64,000 nt of DNA, from contig NZ_JAGIXS010000001.1 of assembly GCF_030014915.1 (NCBI RefSeq), positions 1,116,001 to 1,180,000 on the forward strand, read 5' to 3'. The translations under genes and the position numbers were made by a program. The notes beneath the pieces were generated by a model, which saw only the letters and a program-made list of their open reading frames with translations, ran no database searches and was not told the DNA's origin. This document shows positions 9,151 through 17,778 of the stretch, piece after piece; the first letter of the stretch is position 1, and each line of letters starts with the position of its first letter. Source of the DNA: Pelomonas sp. V22. GTDB taxonomy: Bacteria > Pseudomonadota > Gammaproteobacteria > Burkholderiales > Burkholderiaceae_C.

Positions 9151-9853
9151 CGCGCAGCACATTGACCTCGAAGCGATAGCGGTCGGCGCGATACAGGCTC
9201 TTGCCGTACTCGACGACCTCGCCCTTGTTGGAGTAAGCCGTGCGCTCCACCAGCAGCGACGGCGAGAAGGCCGGCACTTCCAGCAGCTCGGCTTCCTCGA
9301 CCGTGAGCACCGTGGCCTGCAGTTGCTGGTGGGCCGAACGGATCTGCAGGCCGTAGTGCTTGTCCAGCAACTCGTACAGCGATCCAGACTTGAGCGTAGC
9401 CGGATCAAAGTTCGGCAACCGGGACTGCGCCAGGTAGACGGTTTCCAGCGCCATGGGCTCGTCGTTGGCCATGCGCAGTCGGCGGATCTCCACCAACGGT
9501 GAGCCCGGCATCAGCTTGAGCCGGTTGGCCAGCTTGGCCCCCGCGCCGACCACCGCCGTGGACAACAACTCACTCGACGGCTGCAGACCGCGCGCACGCA
9601 TGTCTTCTGAGAACGAGATCAGCTGCGGGCGCTTCACCACCGGCTGCCCCGACACGAAGGTGCCGGCGCCCTGCTTGCGATTCAACAGCCCCTCCGCCTC
9701 CAGCTCACGCAGGCAGCGGCGCAAGGTCTCGCGCGCGACGTCGAAGCGCTCGCTCAGCTCGCGCTCGGGCGGCAGGCGACCACCATCGCTGTTCTGCTCG
9801 ATCAGTCCCAGCAGGTTCTGCCGAAGCTGCTCGCGCTTTTGTGCTCTGTCCAT
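9125..9853 (-). CDS. GntR-family (HutC/NagR subfamily) transcriptional regulator
   Basis: A 242-residue regulator. The winged helix at about 5-70 carries the GntR pattern [22 protein letters not shown] and KQGAGTFV. Residues about 85-235 are a UTRA ligand-binding domain ([36 protein letters not shown]). Relatives such as NagR/YvoA and DasR sense phosphorylated amino sugars. It lies upstream of nanE and is transcribed away from the ABC transporter operon. The 184-base divergent region contains many GACCAA/TTGGTC half-sites, related to the TGGTCTAGACCA operator of DasR/NagR. It probably represses both transcripts and is released by an amino-sugar phosphate (inference). Confidence 0.9.
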   Translation of the reverse strand: MDRAQKREQLRQNLLGLIEQNSDGGRLPPERELSERFDVARETLRRCLRELEAEGLLNRKQGAGTFVSGQPVVKRPQLISFSEDMRARGLQPSSELLSTAVVGAGAKLANRLKLMPGSPLVEIRRLRMANDEPMALETVYLAQSRLPNFDPATLKSGSLYELLDKHYGLQIRSAHQQLQATVLTVEEAELLEVPAFSPSLLVERTAYSNKGEVVEYGKSLYRADRYRFEVNVLRDGEEPGLD

Positions 9854-9866
9854 TGCATTCCTTGTC

Positions 9867-9900
9867 GACCAATCCAGGCTATTGGTTCATTTTTGGTCTA
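9867..9900. promoter_or_regulatory. Candidate GntR operator in front of gntR
   Basis: An inverted repeat GACCAAT (9867-9873) and ATTGGTT (9881-9887) spaced by seven bases, followed by TTGGTCTA (9893-9900). The half-site resembles the known NagR/DasR operator half TGGTCT. Lying 14-47 bases upstream of the gntR start, it fits autoregulation. Confidence 0.5.
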
Positions 9901-9970
9901 AATCTTGATCGATCGGGAGACTAAAGGCCCCGAATAATCTAGACAACTAGGGTAGATACCCAGCCGAAAT

Positions 9971-10024
9971 GACCAATCTCGGCTGGTTTTCGTCGACCAA
10001 TTGTGTACCATTAATAGACCAAAT
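9971..10024. promoter_or_regulatory. Candidate GntR operator array before the ABC transporter operon
   Basis: GACCAA occurs at 9971, 9995 and 10017, and the variant TACCAT at 10006. The last three start exactly 11 bp apart (9995, 10006, 10017), about one helical turn, so regulator molecules would line up on one DNA face. The array ends 14 bases before the probable start of the binding-protein gene, a good position for repression. Confidence 0.5.
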
Positions 10025-10037
10025 TCATAGGCCAGCC

Positions 10038-11303
10038 TTGTCTTACAACGACTCCGTCACGCGCCGAATGGCACTCCGGCTGAGCCTCTCAGCCGGCCTG
10101 GCCGCTGGCGGCAGCGCCATGGCAGCCCCGCCCGCCCGGCGCCTCGAGTTCTGGACCATGCAGTTGTCGCCTCATCTGGACGACTACGTGCTCGGCCTGA
10201 TTCAGCGCTTCGAAGGCCTGAACCCGGGGGTGACCGTCAAATGGGTGGACCTGCCTTGGGCCGAGACCGAGCGCAAGCTGCTGGGCGCCATCGCGGCCCG
10301 CTCCAGCCCGGACGTGGTCAACCTGAATCCGCAGTTCTCGGCCAAGCTGGCCGAGTTCGGCGCGCTGGCCGATCCCGAGGAACACCTGAGCCCCGGCGAG
10401 CGGGCCGACTACCTACCGGCCGCCTGGGAGGCCAATCGCCTGGCGGGCCGCTGCTTCGCCCTACCCTGGTACCTGAGCACCAACCTCACGCTGATCAACA
10501 AGCGCCTGCTCGACGGCAAGTTGCCCGTCAGCCACCTGGATCTGCTGGCCGCAGCGCCGTCCATCAAGCGCCAGCGCGGCGCCTTCGCCTACTTCCCGGC
10601 GCTCGACGGCTCCAGCCCGCTGGAGACCCTGGTGGCGATGGGAGCCGATCTGCTGGACGCGCGCGCTTGCGGCGCCGGCTTCATCAACAGCCGGGGGGCT
10701 GAGGTCTTCGACTTCTACCGCCGGCTCTATGCAGAAGGCCTCACGCCGCGCAACGTCGTCAGCGAGGGGCATCGCAAGGCGGTGGAGATGTTCCTGTCCG
10801 GCCATGTGGCCGTCGTCTCCAGCGGCATGCAGTTCCTCAGCTTCATCCGCAACAACAATCCGCAGGTCTACCGGGACATCGTGGCCGCACCGCAGATGCG
10901 CGCAGCGGGCCGCAAGCCGGGCATCGCCGCGATGAACCTCACCGTGCCGGCCGCCTCCAGGAACCGGGACCTGGCCTTCCGCTTCGCGCGCTTCGTCACA
11001 GCGCCGGAGCAGCAGCTGGCTTTCGCCCGCCGCGTGCCGGTGCTGCCCTCGACCCGGGCCAGTTATGCAGACCCGCTGTTCACGGCCGCCGACGCCAGCG
11101 ACCTGCTGGGCCAGGCCCGGGCGCTCTCGGCCCAGCATGTGCAGGCCGGCGAGGTGCAGGTGCCGCCGCTTCGCAACTACAACAAGCTGCGCAGCAACTA
11201 CGCGCGCAACCTGCAGGCCGTGATGCTGGGCCGCAAGGGGCGCGACGAAGCGCTGGCCGATGTCGGCCGGCAATGGTCACAGTTGCTGGGATGCCAGGCA
11301 TGA
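10038..11303 (+). CDS. ABC transporter sugar-binding protein (possible Tat substrate)
   Basis: A family 1 extracellular solute-binding protein of about 421 residues. Blocks include LEFWTMQLSPHLDDYV, GLIQRFEGLNPGVTVKWVDLPW, the PWYLSTNL segment and GHVAVVSSG. The chosen start is TTG at 10038, giving SYNDSVTRRMALRLSLSAG, a leader with a twin arginine ahead of a hydrophobic stretch that suggests export by Tat. An ATG at 9969 would place the start inside the operator array; ATG at 10068 would remove the arginines. It captures the sugar in the periplasm for the two permeases encoded two genes downstream and the ATPase at 19339. It overlaps the kinase gene by ATGA. Confidence 0.82.
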   Translation: MSYNDSVTRRMALRLSLSAGLAAGGSAMAAPPARRLEFWTMQLSPHLDDYVLGLIQRFEGLNPGVTVKWVDLPWAETERKLLGAIAARSSPDVVNLNPQFSAKLAEFGALADPEEHLSPGERADYLPAAWEANRLAGRCFALPWYLSTNLTLINKRLLDGKLPVSHLDLLAAAPSIKRQRGAFAYFPALDGSSPLETLVAMGADLLDARACGAGFINSRGAEVFDFYRRLYAEGLTPRNVVSEGHRKAVEMFLSGHVAVVSSGMQFLSFIRNNNPQVYRDIVAAPQMRAAGRKPGIAAMNLTVPAASRNRDLAFRFARFVTAPEQQLAFARRVPVLPSTRASYADPLFTAADASDLLGQARALSAQHVQAGEVQVPPLRNYNKLRSNYARNLQAVMLGRKGRDEALADVGRQWSQLLGCQA

Positions 11304-12193
11304 GCATTGTTGAAGAACACTGCGCCCTCGCACTCGATGTGGGCGGCACCAAGATCCTGGCCGCCGCCATCAGCCCCGCCGGCGAACTGCTGGCGCTCAC
11401 CGAGCGGCCGACGAACGCTGCTGCTGGCTCGTCCGCCATACTGACTTCAATGCGCGCGGCGCTCGACGACCTGCCTGCAAACCTGCCACCCGCCGCGGGC
11501 CTGGGCATCTCAGCCGCCGGCGTAATCGATCCAGCCACAGCCCGCGTCGTCGATGCCACCGATGCGATGCCCGGCTGGGCTGGCACCGATCTGCGGGCGA
11601 ACTTCCCCGCGCTGCAAGTGCATGCGCTCAACGACGTGCACGCCGCGTTGACGGGCGAGCTGGCCTGGGGCGCTCTGCGCGAGCAGCAAAAGGCCAATGC
11701 CGTGATGCTGACGCTCGGTACCGGCCTCGGCGGCGCCATCGCTTTGAACGGCCGGGTCCACAGCGGCAGCGGCCATGTCGCCGGCCATTTCGGCCGCGCG
11801 CGGCTGCAGCACCAAGGCCAGTGGCGGCCAGTCGAGTCCCTGGTCTCCGGCACCGGGCTCGCCAACCTCTACCGCGAACTGGGCGGCGAACTGCCGGCTG
11901 GTGCGGGCGCTCGCGCCGTGCTGCAGCAGCCCCTGAACGCCATCGCCGAGCAAGCGCTCACCTTGTGGGTGGCGCAGCTCGCCGCCCAGATCCACAGCAT
12001 CCGCTGGACCCTGGACCCGGACGTGCTGCTGCTCGGCGGCGGCCTGCTCGATGCGAAAGCGCTCTGGTGGGCGCCACTCCAGACAGCGCTGCAAGACCTG
12101 ACCCTGCCGGTCCTTCCTGCAGCACTGGGCAACCGTGCCGGCGTGTTCGGCGCGGCTCGTCATCTGTTCGATCAACTGGAAGCGCGCCCATGA
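11300..12193 (+). CDS. ROK-family sugar kinase (probable ManNAc/GlcNAc/mannose kinase)
   Basis: A 297-residue ROK protein. The phosphate-binding motif is ALDVGGTKILAAAI. GLGISAAGVIDP, the catalytic-Asp region LNDVHAALTGELAWG and TLGTGLGGAI are present. The Zn-binding cysteine cluster (CxCGxxGCxE) typical of ROK kinases is missing: GSGHVAGHFGRARLQHQG occupies that place with no cysteine. Some NanK-type ManNAc kinases also lack structural zinc. Next to nanE, phosphorylation of ManNAc to ManNAc-6-P is the most economical role, with mannose or glucosamine as alternatives. ATGA overlaps on both ends show that it is made together with the transporter. Confidence 0.82.
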   Translation: MSIVEEHCALALDVGGTKILAAAISPAGELLALTERPTNAAAGSSAILTSMRAALDDLPANLPPAAGLGISAAGVIDPATARVVDATDAMPGWAGTDLRANFPALQVHALNDVHAALTGELAWGALREQQKANAVMLTLGTGLGGAIALNGRVHSGSGHVAGHFGRARLQHQGQWRPVESLVSGTGLANLYRELGGELPAGAGARAVLQQPLNAIAEQALTLWVAQLAAQIHSIRWTLDPDVLLLGGGLLDAKALWWAPLQTALQDLTLPVLPAALGNRAGVFGAARHLFDQLEARP

Positions 12194-13059
12194 GCACCCG
12201 CGGACGCCACGGCCTGTTGCCCTACCTCTTCCTGCTGCCCGCCTGCAGCCTGATCGGCGGCTTCGTGCTCTACCCGGCACTGCAGGCGCTGCTGACCAGC
12301 TTCACCAGCTTCAACATGATCACGCCGGCCGAATGGGTGGGGGCGGCCAACTACAAGCGCCTGGCGGCCGACCCCTTCTTCTGGTCTGCGCTGCGCAACA
12401 GCCTGCTTTACCTGTTGGTGGTGGTTCCGGTGCTGGTGTTCGCGCCCATTGGCCTGGCTGTGCTGGTCGACCGGGCATTGCCCGGTGTGCGCCTGTTCCG
12501 CGCGCTGTTCTACCTGCCGGTGATCACATCGCTGGTGATCTCGGGCCTGATCTGGAAATGGGTGTACGAGGAGCGCGGCCTGCTGAACTATGTGCTGCAG
12601 GCCAGCGGCCTGGTCGCCGAGCCGGTGGCCTTCCTGACCGACCCGGGCAATGCCTTGTTCGCCGTGATGGCCGTGACCATCTGGAGCGGCATGGGCTACT
12701 ACATGGTGATCTACCTGGCCGGCCTGCAGGCCATACCGCGCCATCTCTACGAGGTGGCCGAAGTCGAGGGCGTGAACCGCTGGCAGCAGTTCATCCACAT
12801 CACGCTGCCGCTGCTGCGCCCCTCGATGGCGGTGGTTGCCGTGATGTCCTCCATCGCCGCGATGAAGGTCTTCGAGGAGATCTATGTGATGACGCAGGGC
12901 GGCCCGATGGATGCCAGCAAGACCCTCGTCTACTTCATCTACGAGACCGCCTTCTCCGAGTTCGAGATGGGCCTGGCTTCCGCGGCTGGTGTGGTGCTGT
13001 TCTGCATCACGCTCGTTCTTTCGCTGATCAATCTGCGCCTCTTGAAGCGCAAACACTGA
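12190..13059 (+). CDS. ABC sugar transporter permease, MalF/UgpA type
   Basis: A 289-residue inner-membrane protein with six predicted helices, the first at about 10-32 (LLPYLFLLPACSLIGGFVLY). The cytoplasmic EAA loop is seen as EVAEVEGVNRWQQFIHITLPLLRP (about 190-213), the docking site for the ATPase. TQGGP near residue 238 is typical of carbohydrate uptake permeases of the CUT1 class. It pairs with the next gene to form the channel. The start ATG overlaps the kinase stop by 4 bp, and the stop overlaps the next ATG (TGATG). Confidence 0.93.
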   Translation: MSTRGRHGLLPYLFLLPACSLIGGFVLYPALQALLTSFTSFNMITPAEWVGAANYKRLAADPFFWSALRNSLLYLLVVVPVLVFAPIGLAVLVDRALPGVRLFRALFYLPVITSLVISGLIWKWVYEERGLLNYVLQASGLVAEPVAFLTDPGNALFAVMAVTIWSGMGYYMVIYLAGLQAIPRHLYEVAEVEGVNRWQQFIHITLPLLRPSMAVVAVMSSIAAMKVFEEIYVMTQGGPMDASKTLVYFIYETAFSEFEMGLASAAGVVLFCITLVLSLINLRLLKRKH

Positions 13060-13874
13060 TGCATCGCGCCCTGCTTCGCTACCTGGTGCTCTGCCTGTGG
13101 GCCGTGCTCACCGTCGGCCCCTTCCTGTGGCTGCTGTCCACCTCGCTGAAGGGCCCGGGCGAGAACCTCTTCGCCTACCCGCCCTCGCTGCTGCCGGCCG
13201 AGCCAACGCTGGCCAACTATGAGCGCGTGCTGCAGAGCCAGCCGCTGTGGTCCTACCTGCGCAACAGTGCCCTGGTGGCGGTGCTGGCCGTGGGCTGCAA
13301 TCTGCTGTTTTCCTCGCTGGCGGGCTTCGCGCTCGCGCGCCTCTATTTCAAGGGCAAGGCCCTGATCTTTGCGGCCCTGCTGGCCTCGATGATGATGCCC
13401 TTCCAGCTGCTGATGATCCCGGTCTACGAGCTCGCGGTGAACCTCGGCCTGCGCAATTCGCTGCTGGGCCTGCTGCTGCCCCACGCCTGCACGGCCTTCG
13501 GCATCTTCCTGATGAAGCAGGCCTTCGAAGGCGTGCCGCGTTCGCTGGAAGAAGCGGCGGTGATGGAAGGCGTGAGCCTCTGGCGCGTCTGGTGGTACGT
13601 GTTCGTGCCGCTGGTGCGGCCAAGCCTGGCGACGCTGGCCGTGTTCAGTTTCATCGCCGTGTGGGGCGATTTCCTGTGGCCGCTGATCATCATCGACGAG
13701 CCCTCGCTGTTCACGCTGCCGCTGGGCGTGAACCGGCTCTCCAGCACCTTCTCGCTGGACTGGCGCCTGGTGGCTGCCGGCGCGGTGTTCTCGCTGATTC
13801 CGGTGCTGACCGTGTTTGCCTTCAGCCAGCGCTACTTCATTGACGGAGCGCTGAAAGGCGCGGTGAAAGAATGA
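13059..13874 (+). CDS. ABC sugar transporter permease, MalG/UgpE type
   Basis: A 271-residue partner permease with about six helices. The N-terminal motif PFLWLLSTSLKGPGE and the EAA loop EEAAVMEGVSLWRVWWYVFVPL (about 165-187) identify a CUT1 permease. The motif WGDFLWPLIII is characteristic of the MalG side. It is fused by TGATG to the upstream permease and by ATGA to the mannosidase gene. Together with 10038-11303 and 19339-20448 it completes an ABC importer. Its ATPase lies five genes away in the same operon, which is normal for UgpC/MsmK-type systems. Confidence 0.93.
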   Translation: MHRALLRYLVLCLWAVLTVGPFLWLLSTSLKGPGENLFAYPPSLLPAEPTLANYERVLQSQPLWSYLRNSALVAVLAVGCNLLFSSLAGFALARLYFKGKALIFAALLASMMMPFQLLMIPVYELAVNLGLRNSLLGLLLPHACTAFGIFLMKQAFEGVPRSLEEAAVMEGVSLWRVWWYVFVPLVRPSLATLAVFSFIAVWGDFLWPLIIIDEPSLFTLPLGVNRLSSTFSLDWRLVAAGAVFSLIPVLTVFAFSQRYFIDGALKGAVKE

Positions 13875-16309
13875 TTTCGACCAAGAAGCGAGTGGGCGTC
13901 GTTGTCCAGACGCACTGGGACCGCGAGTGGTACTTCAGCCGCGAGCAGTTCGTGGCGCGCCTGATGCGCGTGATGGAACGCGTGGCCGATCAGCTGGAAG
14001 CTGGCCAGCTCGAGCAGTTCCTGTTCGACGGCCAGGTCGCTGCGCTGGAAGACCTGCTGGCCCATGGCGAGCCCGAGCTGTGCGAGCGTGTGCTGCGCCT
14101 GGTGCGCGCTGGCCGCATCGCGCTCGGCCCCTGGTATGTGATGGCCGATGAGTTCCTGTGCAGCGGCGAATCGCTGTGGCGCAACCTGGAGATCGGCATG
14201 GCCGACGCGCGCCGCCACGGCAATTGCCAGCTCGTCGGCTACCTGCCCGACAGCTTCGGCCACATCGCCCAGATGCCTCAGTTGCTGCGCCAATTCGGCA
14301 TCGCCTCGGCCGTGCTCTGGCGCGGTATCGACACGCCGCATTCGGAGTTCGACTGGGTGGCGCTCGATGGCTCGACGGTCGGCTCGCTCTTCCTCACTCA
14401 GGGCTATTACCAACACCCATTCAACGTGGACGACTGGCGGTCGGCGCTGGAGCGCTACCTGCAGCAGATCGAAGGGCGGGCGCTCAGCCCCAACCTGCTG
14501 CTGACCCAGGGCGGCGATCACCTGCTGCCGCATGCGGAGTTGGCCGAACGCATGGCCGCCTTCAATGCCGACCAGGCGCAGTACGAGCTGGTGCAGGAAG
14601 GCCTGCAAGCCCATGCCGAGCGCGTGCTGGCCGCCACGGCCGGCCGGCGACCCCAGGTCCACGGCGAGCTGCGCGACAACACCCAGGCCTATGTCCTGCC
14701 CGATGTGCTGTCCACCCGCCGCTACCTGAAGCTGGCGCACCAGCAGGCCGAGGACCGTTTGCTCGGCGAGATCGAGCCGCTCTACGCCATGCTCGACGTG
14801 CCGCTGCCGGCGCGCGCGCTGGAACAATGCTGGCGCACGCTCTTGCAGCAGCAGGCGCATGACTCGATCTGCGGCTGCAGCGCCGACACGGTGCACCGCG
14901 AGATGGTCTCGCGCTTCGAGCAGCTGGCGCAGCGCCTGGATGGCCTTCGTCATCAAGCCCTGGTGGCTGCCGGCATGGTCAGCGACGAGCGCGCGGTGCA
15001 GCCCGGCCCCTTCGTCGACGATGCGAGCATCACGCTGTTCAATCCGGTGCCGCAGGCCAGCGAAGACTGGCACACGGTCAGGCTGTTCCTGGCTGGAGAA
15101 GCGGCGGGCGACCTGGGGGTCCGCGACCTGGCGGGCCACCTGCTGAACTCGGCGGTGCTGAAGGTGACGGCCGGCCATCAGTTCCATTCGCCGCTGGACG
15201 ACTTCCCCGATCCGCTGAACGGCCATCACTACGAGGTGGCGCTGCAATGTCCGCTGGCTGGACTTGAGACACGCCAACTGTGGGTTAACAAGATCACTGC
15301 GACCCGCCCAGAACAAGGCCTCCAGGAGATTGGAAATCCGCACTACCGCATCGCCCTGAATGAGGACGGCGAGCTGCAAATCCATGCGGACGGCTGCACA
15401 CAACCGCTCTGGATAGGCAGCGAACTCGACGCCGGCGACAGCTACAACTTCTCGCCGCCGCCACAGCCCGAGCAGCGCCAGCATCGGCGATTCACCCTCG
15501 TCAGCGCTCGCCGCTGCGGTGCGGTGCAGGAAATGGTTCTCGCCATCAGCGCATGCCTGCCGGCCTCGCTGGACGCGCAACGCCAGGGCCCATCGGCCGA
15601 CGAGGTCGACTGCGAAGGCCTGCTGCGCCTGCGCCTGCTTGGCGACAGCCGCTGCATCGACGCCCAGCTGGACTGGAACAACCACGCGCAGGATCAGCGC
15701 AGCCGCCTGGTCCTGCCGCTGGCCAGCACCATCACCGAAAGCTGGAGCGACGGTGCCTTCGCCTGGCAGCGCCGCCCGGTGGTGCTGGCCGACTATCCAG
15801 CGACCCCATCGCGGCGCGAGATGCCGCCCGCGGTCAACCCCAGCCACAGCGCCATCGCGGCGGGTCGTGTGAACCTGGCTCACCGCGCGATGCAGGAGTA
15901 CGAGATCGTCGCCCTCGGCGAACAGCAGGCGCTGGCCGTGACCCTGGTGCGCAGCGTTGGCTGGCTGTCGCGGCGCGACTTGGTGACGCGCGGCGTCGGC
16001 GCCGGCCCCGACTTGGCCACGCCCGAGGCCCAGTGCCTGGGCCCGCAGCGATTCGATTTCCGCCTGAACCTGCTCGATGAAGCCGGCAGCCTGGCGCTGC
16101 TGGGTCAGGCCCGCGCGTTGCGTCGCCCGGTGCTGTGCCTGCGCGGGCACTCGGACCGGTGGCGCACTCCCTATCAGCTTGACCATCCCGACCTGCAAAC
16201 GAGCAGCCTGCGCCGCCAGGGCCAGGCTCGCGAGTTGCGCGTCTGGAACCCTGGCAGCGAGGCCCTCGCCTCGGTCCCTGCCTTCGGCATTGCCACGTTT
16301 ACGCCATGA
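13871..16309 (+). CDS. GH38 alpha-mannosidase
   Basis: An 812-residue cytoplasmic enzyme without a signal peptide. The family 38 N-terminal domain has the metal-binding THWDREW (about 15-21), the nucleophile region YLPDSFGHIAQMPQLLRQFG (about 127) and the downstream QQAHDSICGCSADTVHRE block, so all catalytic elements are intact. The C-terminal beta-rich half (about 370-812) is the usual mannosidase accessory region. Bacterial GH38 enzymes cleave alpha-mannosides or phosphomannosyl-glycerate; here the ABC importer would supply a mannose-containing oligosaccharide. It overlaps both neighbours by 4 bp. This gene is the strongest evidence that mannose residues are part of the substrate. Confidence 0.93.
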   Translation: MISTKKRVGVVVQTHWDREWYFSREQFVARLMRVMERVADQLEAGQLEQFLFDGQVAALEDLLAHGEPELCERVLRLVRAGRIALGPWYVMADEFLCSGESLWRNLEIGMADARRHGNCQLVGYLPDSFGHIAQMPQLLRQFGIASAVLWRGIDTPHSEFDWVALDGSTVGSLFLTQGYYQHPFNVDDWRSALERYLQQIEGRALSPNLLLTQGGDHLLPHAELAERMAAFNADQAQYELVQEGLQAHAERVLAATAGRRPQVHGELRDNTQAYVLPDVLSTRRYLKLAHQQAEDRLLGEIEPLYAMLDVPLPARALEQCWRTLLQQQAHDSICGCSADTVHREMVSRFEQLAQRLDGLRHQALVAAGMVSDERAVQPGPFVDDASITLFNPVPQASEDWHTVRLFLAGEAAGDLGVRDLAGHLLNSAVLKVTAGHQFHSPLDDFPDPLNGHHYEVALQCPLAGLETRQLWVNKITATRPEQGLQEIGNPHYRIALNEDGELQIHADGCTQPLWIGSELDAGDSYNFSPPPQPEQRQHRRFTLVSARRCGAVQEMVLAISACLPASLDAQRQGPSADEVDCEGLLRLRLLGDSRCIDAQLDWNNHAQDQRSRLVLPLASTITESWSDGAFAWQRRPVVLADYPATPSRREMPPAVNPSHSAIAAGRVNLAHRAMQEYEIVALGEQQALAVTLVRSVGWLSRRDLVTRGVGAGPDLATPEAQCLGPQRFDFRLNLLDEAGSLALLGQARALRRPVLCLRGHSDRWRTPYQLDHPDLQTSSLRRQGQARELRVWNPGSEALASVPAFGIATFTP

Positions 16310-17778
16310 AGAAGATTCTTGTCGGCCTGCCCGTTGATGGCCGGCCCGTCGTGCGCCAGCAGGTCCAGGCCCTCGTCGCTGCTGGCGGCTGGGAGCTGCG
16401 CCTGCCCGAAGTGGCCGAGTTGGGCCATCTGCGCCAGCCCGCCCATCGGGACGGCATCGCCACCTGGCTGGAGCGCGAGGCCTATGACGCAGCAGGGGTG
16501 ATCGTCTCGATCGACATGCTGGTCTACGGCGGACTGGTCCCGTCGCGCTTCATCAGCGAGGAGCTGAACGCCCTGCTGCCACGGCTGTCCCTTCTGCATC
16601 GGCTCAGGCAGCGCGCGCCCCGGCGCCCCATCTATGCCTTCGCGGCGACGATGCGCATCTCCAACAACAACGTGGCCGAAGAAGAGAAGCCCTACTGGGC
16701 CCAGCATGGCGAGCAGCTGTGGGCCTGGTCCTTCCATACCGACAAGCACGGGCAGACCGGTGACGCGTCTGCCGCCGCGCTGGCTGCCGAGGCCGAGGCC
16801 GCCATTCCCGCCGAGATCCGGGCCGACTACCTCGCGACCCGGTCGCGCAACTTCGCCATCAACATGGCCTTGCTGGACCTGATCGAAGAAGGCGTGATCG
16901 ACCGCCTGGTCCTGCCGCAGGACGACACGGCCGAGTACGGTTTCAACATCGCGGAGCGGCGTCAGCTGCAGACCCTGGTCACCGAGCGCCAGTTGGTTGA
17001 TCGCGTGCTCATCTATCCCGGTGCCGACGAAGTGATGCACACGCTCGCCGCCCACATGGCGAGCCGGCTGAGCGCGGCCGAGCCACTGCGCGTTGCATTG
17101 AGCTGCAGCGACCCCCGGCATGTTGCGACCCTACGTGCCCGGTATGAGGACCGACCGGTGCTGGAGTCGCTGGCCAGCCAAATCGAGGCCGTGGGCGCCC
17201 GCCTGGTCCAGCCTGGAGAGACCGCGGACCTGCTGCTGGCCTTGCACAGCAGCGGCCCGGCCCAGGGTGACTGGGCCATGCGCTTGCCCCTGCCCTCGCC
17301 CCAGCCGCCCACGGCGACCTGGCTGGACGGGCTGGGGGCGTCCGGCGTGCCTGTCGCCATCGTTGACCTGGCCTACGCCAATGGCGGCGATCCCGACCTG
17401 GTCGAAGCCCTGGCCTCCCGGCAGCTGCTGCCCAGGCTCGCGGGCTACGCCGGCTGGAACACGGCGAGCAACAGCCTCGGCGGCCTGCTGGCGCAGTTGG
17501 TGCTGGCCCGAACGAATCTGCATTGCATGCCCAATCGACTGAACACGGCGCTCAGGCTGGCCGAGGACTATCTGTACCAGGCGCACCTGCGGCAGCAGCT
17601 GCGCAACGAGGTCGATGAAGCCAGGCTGTCGGACGCCGAGCTTCTGGCTGCAGCGCAGCAACTGGTCATGCCCGCCACCGAAGCCTGGCTGCGCGCCATG
17701 GGCCTGCCCGGCCATGTCAGCCGCTGCTACCTGCCCTGGGACCGCAGCTTCGAGATCGGCCTGGAGCTGCAGCCATGA
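16306..17778 (+). CDS. DUF4127 family protein, function unknown
   Basis: A 490-residue cytoplasmic protein of the DUF4127 family. Conserved blocks: the opening LVGLPVDGRPVVRQQ, SIDMLVYGGLVPSR, RISNNNVAEEEKPYW, RLVLPQDDTAEYGFN, YPGADEVMHTLAA and YAGWNTASNSLGG. The conserved acidic and Asn residues suggest an enzyme, but no reaction is established. In other bacteria the family also occurs in sugar ABC transporter operons. It is coupled by ATGA overlaps to GH38 upstream and the FAD oxidoreductase downstream, which implies a step between mannosidase action and an oxidation. It could modify or cleave an unusual sugar; I see no basis for a firm function. Confidence 0.85.
   Translation: MKKILVGLPVDGRPVVRQQVQALVAAGGWELRLPEVAELGHLRQPAHRDGIATWLEREAYDAAGVIVSIDMLVYGGLVPSRFISEELNALLPRLSLLHRLRQRAPRRPIYAFAATMRISNNNVAEEEKPYWAQHGEQLWAWSFHTDKHGQTGDASAAALAAEAEAAIPAEIRADYLATRSRNFAINMALLDLIEEGVIDRLVLPQDDTAEYGFNIAERRQLQTLVTERQLVDRVLIYPGADEVMHTLAAHMASRLSAAEPLRVALSCSDPRHVATLRARYEDRPVLESLASQIEAVGARLVQPGETADLLLALHSSGPAQGDWAMRLPLPSPQPPTATWLDGLGASGVPVAIVDLAYANGGDPDLVEALASRQLLPRLAGYAGWNTASNSLGGLLAQLVLARTNLHCMPNRLNTALRLAEDYLYQAHLRQQLRNEVDEARLSDAELLAAAQQLVMPATEAWLRAMGLPGHVSRCYLPWDRSFEIGLELQP

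Noticed and set aside
13832-16198. A long minus-strand frame opposite the GH38 gene
   Set aside because: Shadow of the mannosidase; the plus frame has all GH38 catalytic blocks and operon overlaps.
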